A DNA stretch of 46,222 bases from Clostridiales bacterium (GCA_027318915.1 DAHVOH010000020.1:1-46222); one strand, 5' to 3'; numbered from the stretch's first letter, positions 24,007 through 32,724 are shown. The notes: a model not told the origin generated them from the sequence alone. A program made the numbers and translations.

Positions 24007-24711
24007 ATGCCGGCTCGCAGTTATCCCGAGGTCAGTCCCGAGGAGAAGACCCGGCTCTTCGAACAGGTCAAGGCGGATGCGCGGTATGACACCTACCTCT
24101 ATGGGTGCTACGAGTGCGGCATCTGCGTCGCGGCCTGCCCGTCGGCCCGCTTCTACGACTTCTCCCCCCGCAAGATCGCTCAGACGCTGGCTCGCGAAGA
24201 CGTCGAGACGTTTTACGAACAGCTCAACGACGATATCTGGAATTGCTCGCAGTGCTTCTCGTGCCTGCGCTGCCCGCGGCAGAACAATCCGGGTGGTCTC
24301 ATCACCATCATGCGGGAAGTGGCCGTGCAAAATGGTCTGCGGACCACCAAGGAAGCCCTGGCGGGCTACACGCGGATCATTTACAAAATTATGACCACAG
24401 GCACGCAGGTGTCGCCCGACATGCTGCAGGAAGACGCCTTCCCCGATTGGGGTCCTCAGGTGAAGGAAGTGGCCGACAATTTGGTGCTCTGGCGGCGGGC
24501 CCTGCCCCCGGAGACCATGCATACCACGTCGCTCTCCTGGCAGGTGGACGAACGGACCATGCGTGAGCTGTATGCCATTTGGAAACTGACCGGCACGCTG
24601 GACATGATTCGCGAAATTGACGAGGGGCTGCACGACATTATGGAAGAAATCATGGACGACGCTCTGGAGGACAGCGGCATCGTCCTCGAGGACAATCTCC
24701 GCGACGATTAG
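24007..24711 (+). CDS. shdrC1: sHdr complex iron-sulfur subunit C1
   Basis: The 234-residue HdrC-type protein has two [4Fe-4S] cysteine sets: CYECGICVAACP (about 35-46) and CSQCFSCLRCP (about 81-91). A helical C-terminus rich in Asp and Glu follows. In sulfur-oxidising bacteria the sHdr complex (C1, B1, A, C2, B2) oxidises protein-bound sulfane sulfur in the cytoplasm, and C1 passes electrons between HdrA and HdrB1. The ATG at 24007 is preferred to a GTG at 24001 because of the spacing to GGGGGGGAA. The next gene, shdrB1, follows after 51 bases. Confidence 0.9.
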   Translation: MPARSYPEVSPEEKTRLFEQVKADARYDTYLYGCYECGICVAACPSARFYDFSPRKIAQTLAREDVETFYEQLNDDIWNCSQCFSCLRCPRQNNPGGLITIMREVAVQNGLRTTKEALAGYTRIIYKIMTTGTQVSPDMLQEDAFPDWGPQVKEVADNLVLWRRALPPETMHTTSLSWQVDERTMRELYAIWKLTGTLDMIREIDEGLHDIMEEIMDDALEDSGIVLEDNLRDD

Positions 24712-24762
24712 TCCCGGCCCGGGTGGGAGCGCTGAAGATCCAACAGAAAGGGGCGACAGCGG

Positions 24763-25977
24763 ATGGCGAGCCGACAGCCGGTAGAATTGCCGATGATGCG
24801 CCACGGCACGGTGCCGGAAACAGAACGCGTTTTTCAACGCGATCCGGACACGGTGCCGGATGATGACATTCGTGACGCGGTGTGGCAACTGGCTCGTGAA
24901 GGGGAATGGATCGTGCAACCGGTCCCCGAACCATACTACGAGGCGCCGACCAAGTACGGCCGGTTGAAGAAGATTCCCTATCAAAAGACGTGGCACCACA
25001 AGAGTTGCGGCCAGTGCGGACACATCCCGGGGTACTCCACCTCCATCTTCTGGCTGAACCGGGTGCTGGGCTTCGATTATTTCGACCCGCGGGATCAAAC
25101 CTCGTGCACGGCCTGGAACTACTACGCATCGGCGACGTCCAATCAAGCCGCCCAAGCCGCCGTGGCCATGCGCAATTTCGCGGCCGCCTATGAGAGCGGC
25201 TACTTTCCCATCATCCACTGCGGCACCAGCTTCGGGCATTACAAAGAGGTTCGGCACGAACTGGTGCATGACGCCAAGCTGCGGCGGCAGGTGCGGGACA
25301 TCCTGGCCAAGTTGGGGCGACCGTTCGTCATGCCCGAAGAGATCGTGCATTACAGCGAGTGGATGTACGCGGTCCGCGACGAGTTGGCCCGGCGGCGGGT
25401 GCGCGACGTCTCCGGCATTGTCGCCACGGTCCACCCGGCCTGCCACTATTACAAGCTGGAGTCCGGGGACGCCATCTACGACCCGGAAATCTACGGCGGC
25501 CAACGCACGGCGGCGGTCACCGGGGTGGTGCAGACGTTGGGGGCGGAAGTGGCCGACTACTCCACCTGGTACGACTGCTGTGGCTTTGGCTTTCGCCACA
25601 TTCTCGTTCAGCGCGACTTTACGCGCAGCTTCGCCACGTTGCGGAAGATCGAGGTGATGAAGCAGGAAGCCAATCCGGACGTCGTGCTGACGCACGACAC
25701 CGGATGCGTCACATCGCTGGACAAGAGCCAGTTTGCCGCCCGGGCGCACGACCGCGACGTGGGTGTCCCGGTCATGTCGGAGTCTCAATTCGCGGCCTTG
25801 GCTCTGGGGGCTCATCCCTATCGGGTGACCCAACTGCACTGGCACTCCACCAACTATCGGCCGCTGCTGGTCAAAATGGGCATCGACCCCGAAGCGGCCT
25901 GGGCGGAGTTCCAGGAGGACTTAAAGCAGATTGAGAGCGGCGCGATGGAGTATCTGACCTGGGACAAGGTTCTATAG
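24763..25977 (+). CDS. shdrB1: sHdr complex subunit B1 (CCG-domain protein)
   Basis: The 404-residue protein is of the sHdrB1 type, longer than methanogen HdrB. It has an N-terminal extension of about 80 residues. Cysteine-rich segments follow: SCGQCGHIPGY (about 82), TSCTAWNYY, the VHPACHYYK half (about 223-231), DCCGFGFRH (about 268-276) and HDTGCVTSL. The CCG cysteines would hold the non-cubane [4Fe-4S] clusters at which the sulfur substrate is thought to react. It lies between shdrC1 and shdrA in the usual order. Ribosome binding site GAAAGGGG. Confidence 0.9.
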   Translation: MASRQPVELPMMRHGTVPETERVFQRDPDTVPDDDIRDAVWQLAREGEWIVQPVPEPYYEAPTKYGRLKKIPYQKTWHHKSCGQCGHIPGYSTSIFWLNRVLGFDYFDPRDQTSCTAWNYYASATSNQAAQAAVAMRNFAAAYESGYFPIIHCGTSFGHYKEVRHELVHDAKLRRQVRDILAKLGRPFVMPEEIVHYSEWMYAVRDELARRRVRDVSGIVATVHPACHYYKLESGDAIYDPEIYGGQRTAAVTGVVQTLGAEVADYSTWYDCCGFGFRHILVQRDFTRSFATLRKIEVMKQEANPDVVLTHDTGCVTSLDKSQFAARAHDRDVGVPVMSESQFAALALGAHPYRVTQLHWHSTNYRPLLVKMGIDPEAAWAEFQEDLKQIESGAMEYLTWDKVL

Positions 25978-26000
25978 CAGCGGGCGAGGGGGAGCGGAGG

Positions 26001-27065
26001 ATGGCGGCGCAAGATACGGTGCTGGTGGTAGGTGGCGGGCCGGCGGGACTGGAGGCGGCCGTGCAGACCGCCGATCTGGGCAAGCGGGTCGTGTTGGTGG
26101 AGGCCGGCGCGGGGTTGGGAGGAACGCCCTACGCCCATTACGCGACGCTAACCCCGCACCTCCAGGATACGGCGTCCCTCATGGACGGGATCCTGGAGCG
26201 GGTGAAGACGCATCCGCGCATAGACCTCAGAACCAACACCCGGGTGGTGGCCAGCGAGGGAACGGGCGGTGACTTCCAGGTCACGTTGGAACGCGCCGGC
26301 GAACGCACGGAGGAGTCGGTGGGGGCTGTGATTGTGGCCACCGGCTTTCAGCACTTCGACCCCGGCCGGGAGACCCAGATGTACGGGTACTACGAATACG
26401 ACGACGTCATCACCCTGGTGGATGCCGAGCGCATGTTCAAGACCGGTCAGGTGGTCCGTCCCTCCACCGGCCAGCCCCCCCAGCGGGTCGCCTTCATCCA
26501 GTGCGTGGGCTCGCGTGATCGCCAAATCGGCAACACATATTGCTCCAAGGTGTGCTGCGGCATCGCGTCCAAGCAGGCCATCGAGTTCAAGCGTCACCTC
26601 CCGGACGCCAAAGTCTTCATCTTCTACATCGACATGCGCATGTACGGCTTTTGGGAGGACCAGCTCTACTGGAAGGCGCAGGAAGAGTACAAGGTCAACT
26701 ACATTCGCGGCATCGTTACCGAGATTATTCGCAAGGGCGATCAACTGCTCATCAAGGGTGAGGACACGACCATGGGCCGACCGGTAGAGGTGACCATGGA
26801 CTTGGTGGTGCTGTCGGTGGGGATGGAGCCGTCGCGCGGCACGTTGGACATGGCGGAGGTGTTTCATCTGCCTCGCGAGCCACACGGGTTCCTGGCCACG
26901 GCGGCGGAGCCTCTGGATCCCGTCAGCACGCCCGTCCCCGGCATCTATGTGGCCGGGGCGGCGGCGGGTCCCAAGGATCTCGAGGACAGCGTCTCGATGG
27001 GCGGCGCGGCGGCGGCCAAGGCGGTGGGCTTTTTGAATCGCCGGGCCGAAGCCAAAGTGGGATGA
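26001..27065 (+). CDS. shdrA: sHdr complex flavoprotein subunit A
   Basis: The 354-residue FAD protein has the Rossmann motif VVGGGPAGLEAA (9-20) and a second nucleotide motif VIVATGFQHFD. A cysteine set, FIQCVGSRD then YCSKVCCGIAS (about 165-190), binds a [4Fe-4S] cluster, and the C-terminal GIYVAGAAAGPKDLEDS binds FAD. It is much shorter than methanogen HdrA, as is typical for sHdrA, which lacks the extra ferredoxin domains. It is the central flavin subunit of the complex. Its stop overlaps the next start (ATGA). Confidence 0.92.
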   Translation: MAAQDTVLVVGGGPAGLEAAVQTADLGKRVVLVEAGAGLGGTPYAHYATLTPHLQDTASLMDGILERVKTHPRIDLRTNTRVVASEGTGGDFQVTLERAGERTEESVGAVIVATGFQHFDPGRETQMYGYYEYDDVITLVDAERMFKTGQVVRPSTGQPPQRVAFIQCVGSRDRQIGNTYCSKVCCGIASKQAIEFKRHLPDAKVFIFYIDMRMYGFWEDQLYWKAQEEYKVNYIRGIVTEIIRKGDQLLIKGEDTTMGRPVEVTMDLVVLSVGMEPSRGTLDMAEVFHLPREPHGFLATAAEPLDPVSTPVPGIYVAGAAAGPKDLEDSVSMGGAAAAKAVGFLNRRAEAKVG

Positions 27066-27778
27066 CAGCCGCCGTCATCGACGCTCAGGCGGTGGGCGAG
27101 TTTCTGGACAAGGCCCAGCCATGGCTGACGGAGGCGGTTCTGGCCGATGTGGGCAGGAGTCTTGAGTCCAGAGCCCGCCAGGCGCCCCGCCTCATGGACC
27201 GGTGGACGGCGCTCTGGGATCTGGCGCCGGTGGGCCGGCGCATCTCGCCGGAGGAGCGGGCGTCTTGGGCGCCCCATCTGCAGGAATGGTTGGCGGACTT
27301 GCGGGACGGGGACGCCGAGCGCGTGCTGGCGCGTTTGGACGAGACCGCCGAGCGTCCCGGTTGGCTGGTGGATTGGGCAACCTTCTGGTTGCATGTGCGG
27401 GATCCGGCGAATCCCTGGTGGGCGCGATGGGTGTTTCGGCCGGACCATCAAACGGGCGCCCTGTTGTTGGTGGTGGATGATGCGCTGCTGGTTGGTCGAG
27501 GGACACTGACGGCCACGTATCAGGAGATCCAGCGCCTGGCCGAGTTTCTGGCCGCCGTGCTGGCCAGCACGGGACGTCTCCGGTCGGTGCCGGAACCGCA
27601 TCGGGTCACCGTGGCTCTGGCTTCCGTGTACGCCGTCTACCTGTTCACCATGGCAGCATGGCGCATGACGGACGAATTCACGGAGGTGCTGCCCCCCTTT
27701 CCGGTGGTGGTGAAAACGCTGCTAGGACTGACTCGATGGGAGGGAACCCGCCTTGGCGGACAAAGCGAAGCCCATTGA
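27062..27778 (+). CDS. Conserved hypothetical protein of sHdr loci
   Basis: The 238-residue protein holds no cysteine motif or cofactor site that I can see. It is Trp rich (LVDWATFWLHVRDPANPWWARW), has one hydrophobic stretch near 200-213 (VYAVYLFTMAA) and is otherwise helical. A gene of this size called hyp stands between shdrA and shdrC2 in many sHdr clusters, and this one is in exactly that place. It overlaps shdrA by 4 bases and the next gene by 26 bases, so all are translated together. A structural or assembly role is inferred. Confidence 0.8.
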   Translation: MTAAVIDAQAVGEFLDKAQPWLTEAVLADVGRSLESRARQAPRLMDRWTALWDLAPVGRRISPEERASWAPHLQEWLADLRDGDAERVLARLDETAERPGWLVDWATFWLHVRDPANPWWARWVFRPDHQTGALLLVVDDALLVGRGTLTATYQEIQRLAEFLAAVLASTGRLRSVPEPHRVTVALASVYAVYLFTMAAWRMTDEFTEVLPPFPVVVKTLLGLTRWEGTRLGGQSEAH

Positions 27779-29039
27779 ACTGGAGATGGCGGTGGTGGAC
27801 GGCGTGTCGTTGCCGGGCCACTGGAACCGCATGTTTGAATCGCGTGTCATCTCCGAATACGATGTGGCCGTCCTGTCGGAAATTACGGCCATTCCCGGAG
27901 CCGAATCTCTGGGATATTGCTATCAGTGTGGGAAATGTACCGCCGTCTGTCCCATCGACACGGTGGGCGATTACTCGCCCCGCAAGATCTTTCGTCGCAC
28001 CCAGCTGGGCATGGACCTGAGGGAAAGTCCCGATCTCTGGTTGTGCACCACATGCTCCAATTGCCTTCGGGTCTGCCCCAAAGAAGTCAATATGATTCAA
28101 ATTATGCCCGCCGTGCGGGAGCAGGCCGTCATGGACGGCAACGCGCCGCCCGAGCTGCTGACGGCGTTTGAGAACACCGCCCGTTACGGCAACCCCTTGG
28201 GAGAGCCGGCGCGCCGACGCGCCGACTGGGCCAAAAGCGCGGGTGTGCCGGTCCCGATCATGAGTCAGCACAAGCAGCCGGTGGACGTGCTCTGGTTCGT
28301 GGAATGCTATCCCGCCTACCACCCCCGGGGCCAGGAAGCGTCGGTGGCGCTGGCCCGCATCCTTAATGCGCTCCGAATCGATTTCGGCATCCTGGGCACG
28401 GAGGAGAAATGTGCCGGGGATTCCCAGCGCATGGCCGGCGAAACCGGCCTGTTCGAGATGCTGGCCGAGCACAATGTGGGCGTTCTCTCACGCTACCAAT
28501 TCCAAACCCTCATGGTTACCGATCCGCACGCCTTCAACGCCTTTCGGCACGAATACGCGCGGTTCGGGGGGGAATGGCCCACGTTGCACTACACCCAGTT
28601 CCTGGCGCAACGGGTCGACGCGATGGCGATGACCCGGCCCTTCCCGCACCGGGTGACATTCCATGACCCCTGCTACTTGGGACGACACAACGGTGAGTAC
28701 GAGGCCCCCCGCACCCTGCTGCAGGCCGTGCCGGGGCTGGATTTGGTGGAGATGGGCCGCTGCCGGGAAAATGCCTACTGCTGCGGCGGGGGCGGTGGCG
28801 GCATGTGGATGGACAGTTTCACCGCGGAGCACACGGTGATGCGATTGTCCGAACGCCGGGTGCTGGAAGCCTTGGAATATGGCGCGGAGGTGCTGGCGGT
28901 CACCTGTCCCTACGAGGTGTCCCGGTTTGAAGATGCCGTCAAATCCACCGGCAATCAGGGCAAGCTCCGCGTGCTGGACATCGCCGAAATTCTGGCCTGG
29001 TCCATGGGCCTCACGGAGGGTGGGGAAGTGAGTCAATGA
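27753..29039 (+). CDS. sHdr HdrC-HdrB fusion (C2B2, HdrD-like)
   Basis: The 428-residue protein joins an HdrC part and an HdrB part. The HdrC part has CYQCGKCTAVCP from C56 and CTTCSNCLRVCP near 98-109. The HdrB part has KCAGDSQRMAGE and the CCG site DPCYLGRHNG then CCGGGGGGMWMD. It occupies the place of the separate shdrC2 and shdrB2 genes. The C-terminal half is closely related to that of the membrane protein at the end of this operon. The start is a TTG behind GGGAGGG, inside the preceding gene. It could equally be named sHdrB3 or HdrD-like in other schemes. It should deliver electrons from the sulfur-oxidising centre toward lipoate or ETF partners. Confidence 0.85.
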   Translation: MADKAKPIELEMAVVDGVSLPGHWNRMFESRVISEYDVAVLSEITAIPGAESLGYCYQCGKCTAVCPIDTVGDYSPRKIFRRTQLGMDLRESPDLWLCTTCSNCLRVCPKEVNMIQIMPAVREQAVMDGNAPPELLTAFENTARYGNPLGEPARRRADWAKSAGVPVPIMSQHKQPVDVLWFVECYPAYHPRGQEASVALARILNALRIDFGILGTEEKCAGDSQRMAGETGLFEMLAEHNVGVLSRYQFQTLMVTDPHAFNAFRHEYARFGGEWPTLHYTQFLAQRVDAMAMTRPFPHRVTFHDPCYLGRHNGEYEAPRTLLQAVPGLDLVEMGRCRENAYCCGGGGGGMWMDSFTAEHTVMRLSERRVLEALEYGAEVLAVTCPYEVSRFEDAVKSTGNQGKLRVLDIAEILAWSMGLTEGGEVSQ

Positions 29040-29479
29040 GTGATGAACACGGCTGTCACCTGCCGGCTGAGATGTACTATTGGCCCGAAAAGCATGTATG
29101 GGCAAAGCCTCGGGACGACGGCACGATTCTGGTGGGGATGACGGATGTGGCGCAGAGCCTGGCCGGCAAGATTATTGTGGTCAACCTGAGGTCTCAGGGT
29201 AAGACCCTCGCCCGCGGGCGGAGCGCCGGGACGCTGGAGAGCGGGAAGTGGGTCGGGGCGATTCCGACCCCGGTGGCCGGCGAGGTGGTTGAGGTGAATC
29301 ACGACGTGGCAGCCCACCCCACGACGGTCAACGAAGATCCCTACGGCCGCGGGTGGCTGATTCGGGTGCGGCCCACGGACTGGGCCGCCGATTCGGCGGC
29401 CTTGGTCACGGGTCCGGATGGGGTGGCCGCCTACGCGGAATTCCTGGCGCGGGAAGGCATTCGGTGTCAGCCGCACTGA
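29036..29479 (+). CDS. lbpA: Lipoate-binding protein LbpA (GcvH-like), first copy
   Basis: The 147-residue protein has the GcvH fold: YYWPEKHVWAKPRDDG, VGMTDVAQSLAGKI, the lipoyl-lysine motif ESGKWVG (K71), and NEDPYGRGWLIRV. The ESGKW motif differs from the ESVKA of glycine-cleavage H proteins and is typical of LbpA. LbpA carries a lipoyl arm that works with the sHdr complex. No glycine-cleavage genes are nearby. Its ATG overlaps the stop of the C2B2 gene (ATGA). Confidence 0.9.
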   Translation: MSDEHGCHLPAEMYYWPEKHVWAKPRDDGTILVGMTDVAQSLAGKIIVVNLRSQGKTLARGRSAGTLESGKWVGAIPTPVAGEVVEVNHDVAAHPTTVNEDPYGRGWLIRVRPTDWAADSAALVTGPDGVAAYAEFLAREGIRCQPH

Positions 29480-29501
29480 GGGGGCGGAAAGGGAGCGGGC
29501 C

Positions 29502-29963
29502 ATGGGTTTCGTCAGCGGGTGCGAGTTTCCGGAGGGTCTCTGGTACCAAGTGGAACAGGACGTCTGGGTGCAGCCGGGACCGGACGGGACGGTCCGGATT
29601 GGCATGACGGATCCGGCCCAGACCCGGGCCGGCAAGGTCTTGCATGTGCACGTGCGCGAGGGAAAGCGCGTGGCGGCCGGCAAGAGCCTGGCCACGGTGG
29701 AGTCGGGCAAGTGGGTCGGGCCGGTGCCCACACCCTTTCCGGCCCTGGTGGTGGCGTCCAATCCCCGGCTCGCCGACGACCCGGCGGTCATCAACCAGGA
29801 CCCTTATGGAGAAGGATGGCTGGCGGTGCTCCAGCCGGAAGTGGGTCCGGACACATGGGCCGCGTGGGGGTTGGTGGAGGGGCCGTCCGTGTCGGAGCAG
29901 TATCGGCCCAAGCTGGAGGCGGCCGGCATTGCCTGCATCCGCTGCCAGGATACAGCCCCATAG
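29502..29963 (+). CDS. lbpA2: Lipoate-binding protein LbpA, second copy
   Basis: The 153-residue protein is a divergent paralog of the preceding LbpA. It keeps VGI/RIGMTDPAQTRAGKV, the lipoyl-lysine motif ESGKWVG (K70) and NQDPYGEGWLAV. The N-terminus (MGFVSGCEFPEGLWYQ) and the C-terminus with an IRCQDTAP tail differ. ATG at 29502 behind AAAGGGAGCGGG, 22 bases after the first copy. Two lipoyl carriers side by side suggest separate partners, for example the sHdr core and the ETF branch. That division of labour is inference. Confidence 0.88.
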   Translation: MGFVSGCEFPEGLWYQVEQDVWVQPGPDGTVRIGMTDPAQTRAGKVLHVHVREGKRVAAGKSLATVESGKWVGPVPTPFPALVVASNPRLADDPAVINQDPYGEGWLAVLQPEVGPDTWAAWGLVEGPSVSEQYRPKLEAAGIACIRCQDTAP

Positions 29964-30000
29964 CCCAAGCGCAGGCTCGTGTGCGGGAGGAGGAGGATCC

Positions 30001-31062
30001 GTGCTGCGCCTGTTGGATCTGGGAACCGTTCCGGCACCCGTCTCCCAGTCCGTCTACCATGCGGTGGCGGAGACGGCGCGGGCGGGTGACGCGCCCACGC
30101 TGATCATCGTGAGCCCCGAGACCGGCTACGTGTGCGTGGGCTTTCACCAAGTGGCGAGCCGGGAGGTGGACCGCGCGTACTGTGAGGCCGAAGGCATCCT
30201 CGTCGGACGTCGCCTGGTGGGCGGCGGCGCGGTGTGGCTGGACGCTGACCAGGTGTTTTGGCATTTGATTCTGCCTCGCTGGACAGCGACTGTCGAGGCT
30301 CTGTACGCTCGTTTTCTGCCGGCTCAAGTGCGCGCCTACCGCCGGCTCGGCATCGCCGCCGAGCATCGCCCCGTCAACGACCTGGTGGTGGGCCGCAAGA
30401 AGATCGGCGGGACGGGGGCGGCGCGCATCGGCGACGCCACCGTGCTGGTGGGGAGCCTCCTGTTTGACTTTCCCGTCCAGCGCATGGCCCGCGTGTTGAA
30501 GGTGTCCTCGGAGAAATTCCGCGACAAGATGGTGGCCAGCCTCGAGGAATACATGACCAGCATGCGGCGTGAACTGGGCGTGGTCCCGGATCGCGCCCGC
30601 GCGACCGCGGCATTGGTGGAGGAGATGGCCTTGGCCGTGGGCGAACGAATCGAGCCGGGCCGCCTGTCCGACGCCGAGCAGCTCCGGAGCGACCAGTACG
30701 CGGCGCAACTGTTTGACCCCGCCTTCGTGTATCAGCGAGAGGGGTGGATAGCGCCAGGCGTTAAAATTCAAGAGGGAATTCGGCTGTCGGAAGGCGTCCA
30801 CAAAGCGCCGGGAGGTTTGGTGCGCGTCATTTACCGCGAGCGGGACGGCCTGTTCGACGACGTGCTCATTGGCGGAGATTTCTTCGTGGATCCCGCCGAC
30901 GGGCTGGATCGCGTCGCGCAAGCCCTCGTGGGCCAATCCGTGGGGGCTGACAGTGTGCGGCGTGCCTGGGATCGTTGGGCGTCGAACCTGTCGGTGCCGG
31001 GCGTGACGCGAGAAGACCTGGCGATGGCGTTTCAAAACGCCGCCGAGTTGGTGCCGCTGTGA
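30001..31062 (+). CDS. Lipoate-protein ligase-like enzyme for LbpA (sLpl type)
   Basis: The 353-residue protein has the LplA fold motifs RRLVGGGAVWLD (about 70-81) and VNDLVVGRKKIGGTGAARIG, with the catalytic lysine at K134, then ATVLVGSLLFDFP. A C-terminal accessory-like region runs from about 190. Sulfur oxidisers with sHdr use dedicated sLpl ligases to attach octanoate or lipoate to LbpA. Its place right after the two lbpA genes fits that role. The sulfur-inserting LipS1/LipS2 enzymes are not in the window. GTG start behind GGAGGAGG. Confidence 0.85.
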   Translation: MLRLLDLGTVPAPVSQSVYHAVAETARAGDAPTLIIVSPETGYVCVGFHQVASREVDRAYCEAEGILVGRRLVGGGAVWLDADQVFWHLILPRWTATVEALYARFLPAQVRAYRRLGIAAEHRPVNDLVVGRKKIGGTGAARIGDATVLVGSLLFDFPVQRMARVLKVSSEKFRDKMVASLEEYMTSMRRELGVVPDRARATAALVEEMALAVGERIEPGRLSDAEQLRSDQYAAQLFDPAFVYQREGWIAPGVKIQEGIRLSEGVHKAPGGLVRVIYRERDGLFDDVLIGGDFFVDPADGLDRVAQALVGQSVGADSVRRAWDRWASNLSVPGVTREDLAMAFQNAAELVPL

Positions 31063-31118
31063 CGGAGCCATCCGCCAAAACGGTGTGATTCGACAACGAG
31101 AAAGGCAGGTGCGGACCG

Positions 31119-31379
31119 ATGCATTCCGATGAAGCGTCTTCTGAGGCGGTGTCCATCGCGATGACGGTGGACGCCAAGGGACTGGCATGCCCCATGCCCG
31201 TGTTTCGGGCGAAGAAGGGTTTGATGTCGGTGGGAATCGGCGACGTGGTGGAGGTGCTGGCAACCGATCCCGGCTCCATTCCGGACTTCAAGGCATTCGC
31301 CAACTCCACGGGCCACACGTTGCTGTCGGCGGCGCAGGAAGGCAGCGTGTATCGCTTCCTGCTGCGTCGCACCAAATAG
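31119..31379 (+). CDS. tusA: TusA-family sulfur carrier protein
   Basis: The 86-residue protein has the TusA fold and the catalytic CPMP motif (C24-P-M-P27 in DAKGLACPMPVF), followed by VGIGDVVEVLATDPGS and a C-terminal strand. TusA carries sulfur as a persulfide on this cysteine. In sHdr and Dsr systems it hands sulfur to the oxidation complex. ATG at 31119 behind AGAAAGGCAGG. It lies between the sLpl ligase and a second DsrE protein, so the donor chain and the oxidising complex are on one transcript. Confidence 0.93.
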   Translation: MHSDEASSEAVSIAMTVDAKGLACPMPVFRAKKGLMSVGIGDVVEVLATDPGSIPDFKAFANSTGHTLLSAAQEGSVYRFLLRRTK

Positions 31380-31417
31380 CCGGACGGGGGCGGAGACCGC
31401 TCGAGGAGGAGCTGATC

Positions 31418-31798
31418 ATGGCCGACGAGGCGAAGAAGTATCTGTACATTCTCACCACCGGGGTGGAAGCTCCGGAACGGTCCGCGTCCCCCTTCTTTCT
31501 GGCTACGACGGCCGCCTTGATGGATGGGGAGGCGGCCATGGTGTTCACCGTGACGGCGACCACCCTGCTTCGGCAGGGCGTGGCCGAAACGCTCCGCATC
31601 AAGTCCACGGGGGACGGCGCCACCTTGAGCTTCTTCATTGATCAAGCGCGCGAGGCCGGCGTGAAGTTTTACGTGTGCGCGCCCAGCCTGGACCTCACCG
31701 ATTGTCGCGTTGAGGACCTGATCGACATCGACGGCGTGATTGGCGGCACGGCGCTGAATGAGATGGCGGCCGAATCCGATGTTGTGATCACTTTTTAG
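31418..31798 (+). CDS. DsrE/DsrF-family sulfur relay protein, second copy
   Basis: The 126-residue DsrE-like protein begins MADEAKKYLYILTTGVEAPE, with a central MVFTVTATTLL strand and two cysteines, C87 (KFYVCAPSLDL) and C96 (LTDC). C87 stands at the active-site position of DsrE-type proteins. It differs clearly from the DsrE-like protein that opens the operon. ATG at 31418 behind GAGGAGGAG. It probably pairs with TusA in persulfide transfer. A longer open frame upstream is only antisense-like noise. Confidence 0.87.
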   Translation: MADEAKKYLYILTTGVEAPERSASPFFLATTAALMDGEAAMVFTVTATTLLRQGVAETLRIKSTGDGATLSFFIDQAREAGVKFYVCAPSLDLTDCRVEDLIDIDGVIGGTALNEMAAESDVVITF

Positions 31799-31849
31799 GA
31801 AATCGGTTGCGAACGTGGCGCCGGCACTCCCTTTGGCTGACGTCGGGCA

Positions 31850-31879
31850 GGTGGGGCGCGCGGGCATGGTCCCGCCACC
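31850..31879 (+). promoter_or_regulatory. Intra-operon hairpin before etfB
   Basis: GGTGG...CCACC enclosing GCGGG-CATGGT-CCCGC lies in the only wide gap (about 150 bases) inside the operon, between the second dsrE and etfB. There is no T-run, so complete termination is unlikely. It may be a processing or stability element that sets EtfAB levels apart from sHdr. Confidence 0.4.
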
Positions 31880-31951
31880 CCGAGCCCTCCCGGCGAGGTT
31901 GTTGTGGGGAGAAAGGGGCGCTGCCGCAGTCGACAAGGCAGGAGGAACATG

Positions 31952-32722
31952 ATGCGCATCGCGGTGCTGATGAAAGATGTCCCCGACTTGGTCGAGGACT
32001 TGGAGTTGGACGGCGACGAATTGGCCGTGGACGACCTGAGCTTCGTGCCCAGCGAGTGGGATGAGCAGGCTCTTGAGGAAGCGCTCCTTTATAAAGAAGA
32101 GTTCGGCGGCGAGGTGACGGTTGTGGCCGTCGACACCGGCGATGTGGACAACATGCTCTACACTGCGCTGGCCAAAGGCGCCGACCATGGCGTCAAGCTG
32201 ACCGGGTCCTTTGACCGGCGGTTGACCAACGGAGCTCGAGCCGAGGCGTTTGCCCTCTACCTTCGCCAAAATCCCCATGACTTGGTGTTGACCGGCGTGC
32301 AGGCCGTGGACGACATCGACGGGCAAATTGCCGGCCGCGTGGGCGCGCTCCTGGGCTGGCCGCACGCGGCGGTGGTGCGCGACGTGCGCTGGGACGAAGC
32401 CCATGGTCAAATCCGTTTCATTCAGGAATATGCCGGGGGCCGCATGGCGGCTATGGCCGCGCGGACGCCGGTGGTGCTGGGCATTCAGGCGGCACGCCAG
32501 TCTCCGCGGTACGTGACCATCGCCCGGACACGTCAGATTATGAAGACCGCCCAATTGGCTTCGGTGCCGGTGGCGGTTGATCCGGCAGCGACGCTGTCGC
32601 TGCCGATGCGGCTCTATCGTCCCCAGGCCGCGGGTCACGCCGAGATGTGGGAGGGCAGCCCGGAGGATGTGGCCGAAAAAGTGGCGGCGCTGCTTTGGGA
32701 ACGCAAACTGGTGGGGGGTTAA
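31952..32722 (+). CDS. etfB: Electron transfer flavoprotein beta subunit
   Basis: The 256-residue protein is an EtfB: N-terminal MRIAVLMKDVPD, the middle KGADHGVKL, and the signature region LVLTGVQAVDDIDGQIAGRV (about 109-128), which matches the EtfB V-x-x-G-x-x-x-x-D-x-D motif. Two adjacent ATGs exist (31949 and 31952); the second has better spacing to AGGAGG. EtfAB takes electrons from flavin dehydrogenases. Here, in one operon with sHdr, it is the likely acceptor of electrons from sulfur oxidation. Confidence 0.93.
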   Translation: MRIAVLMKDVPDLVEDLELDGDELAVDDLSFVPSEWDEQALEEALLYKEEFGGEVTVVAVDTGDVDNMLYTALAKGADHGVKLTGSFDRRLTNGARAEAFALYLRQNPHDLVLTGVQAVDDIDGQIAGRVGALLGWPHAAVVRDVRWDEAHGQIRFIQEYAGGRMAAMAARTPVVLGIQAARQSPRYVTIARTRQIMKTAQLASVPVAVDPAATLSLPMRLYRPQAAGHAEMWEGSPEDVAEKVAALLWERKLVGG

Positions 32723-32724
32723 CA

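Noticed and set aside
23977..25845. Very long reverse-strand open frames opposite the sHdr genes, and similar ones opposite dnaX, pyrG and the esterase
   Set aside because: They are antisense shadows of GC-rich genes: no ribosome binding sites, and Arg/His/Pro/Gly-rich composition.
29036..29963. GcvH proteins of the glycine cleavage system
   Set aside because: No gcvT or gcvP nearby. The ESGKW motif and the sHdr context fit LbpA.
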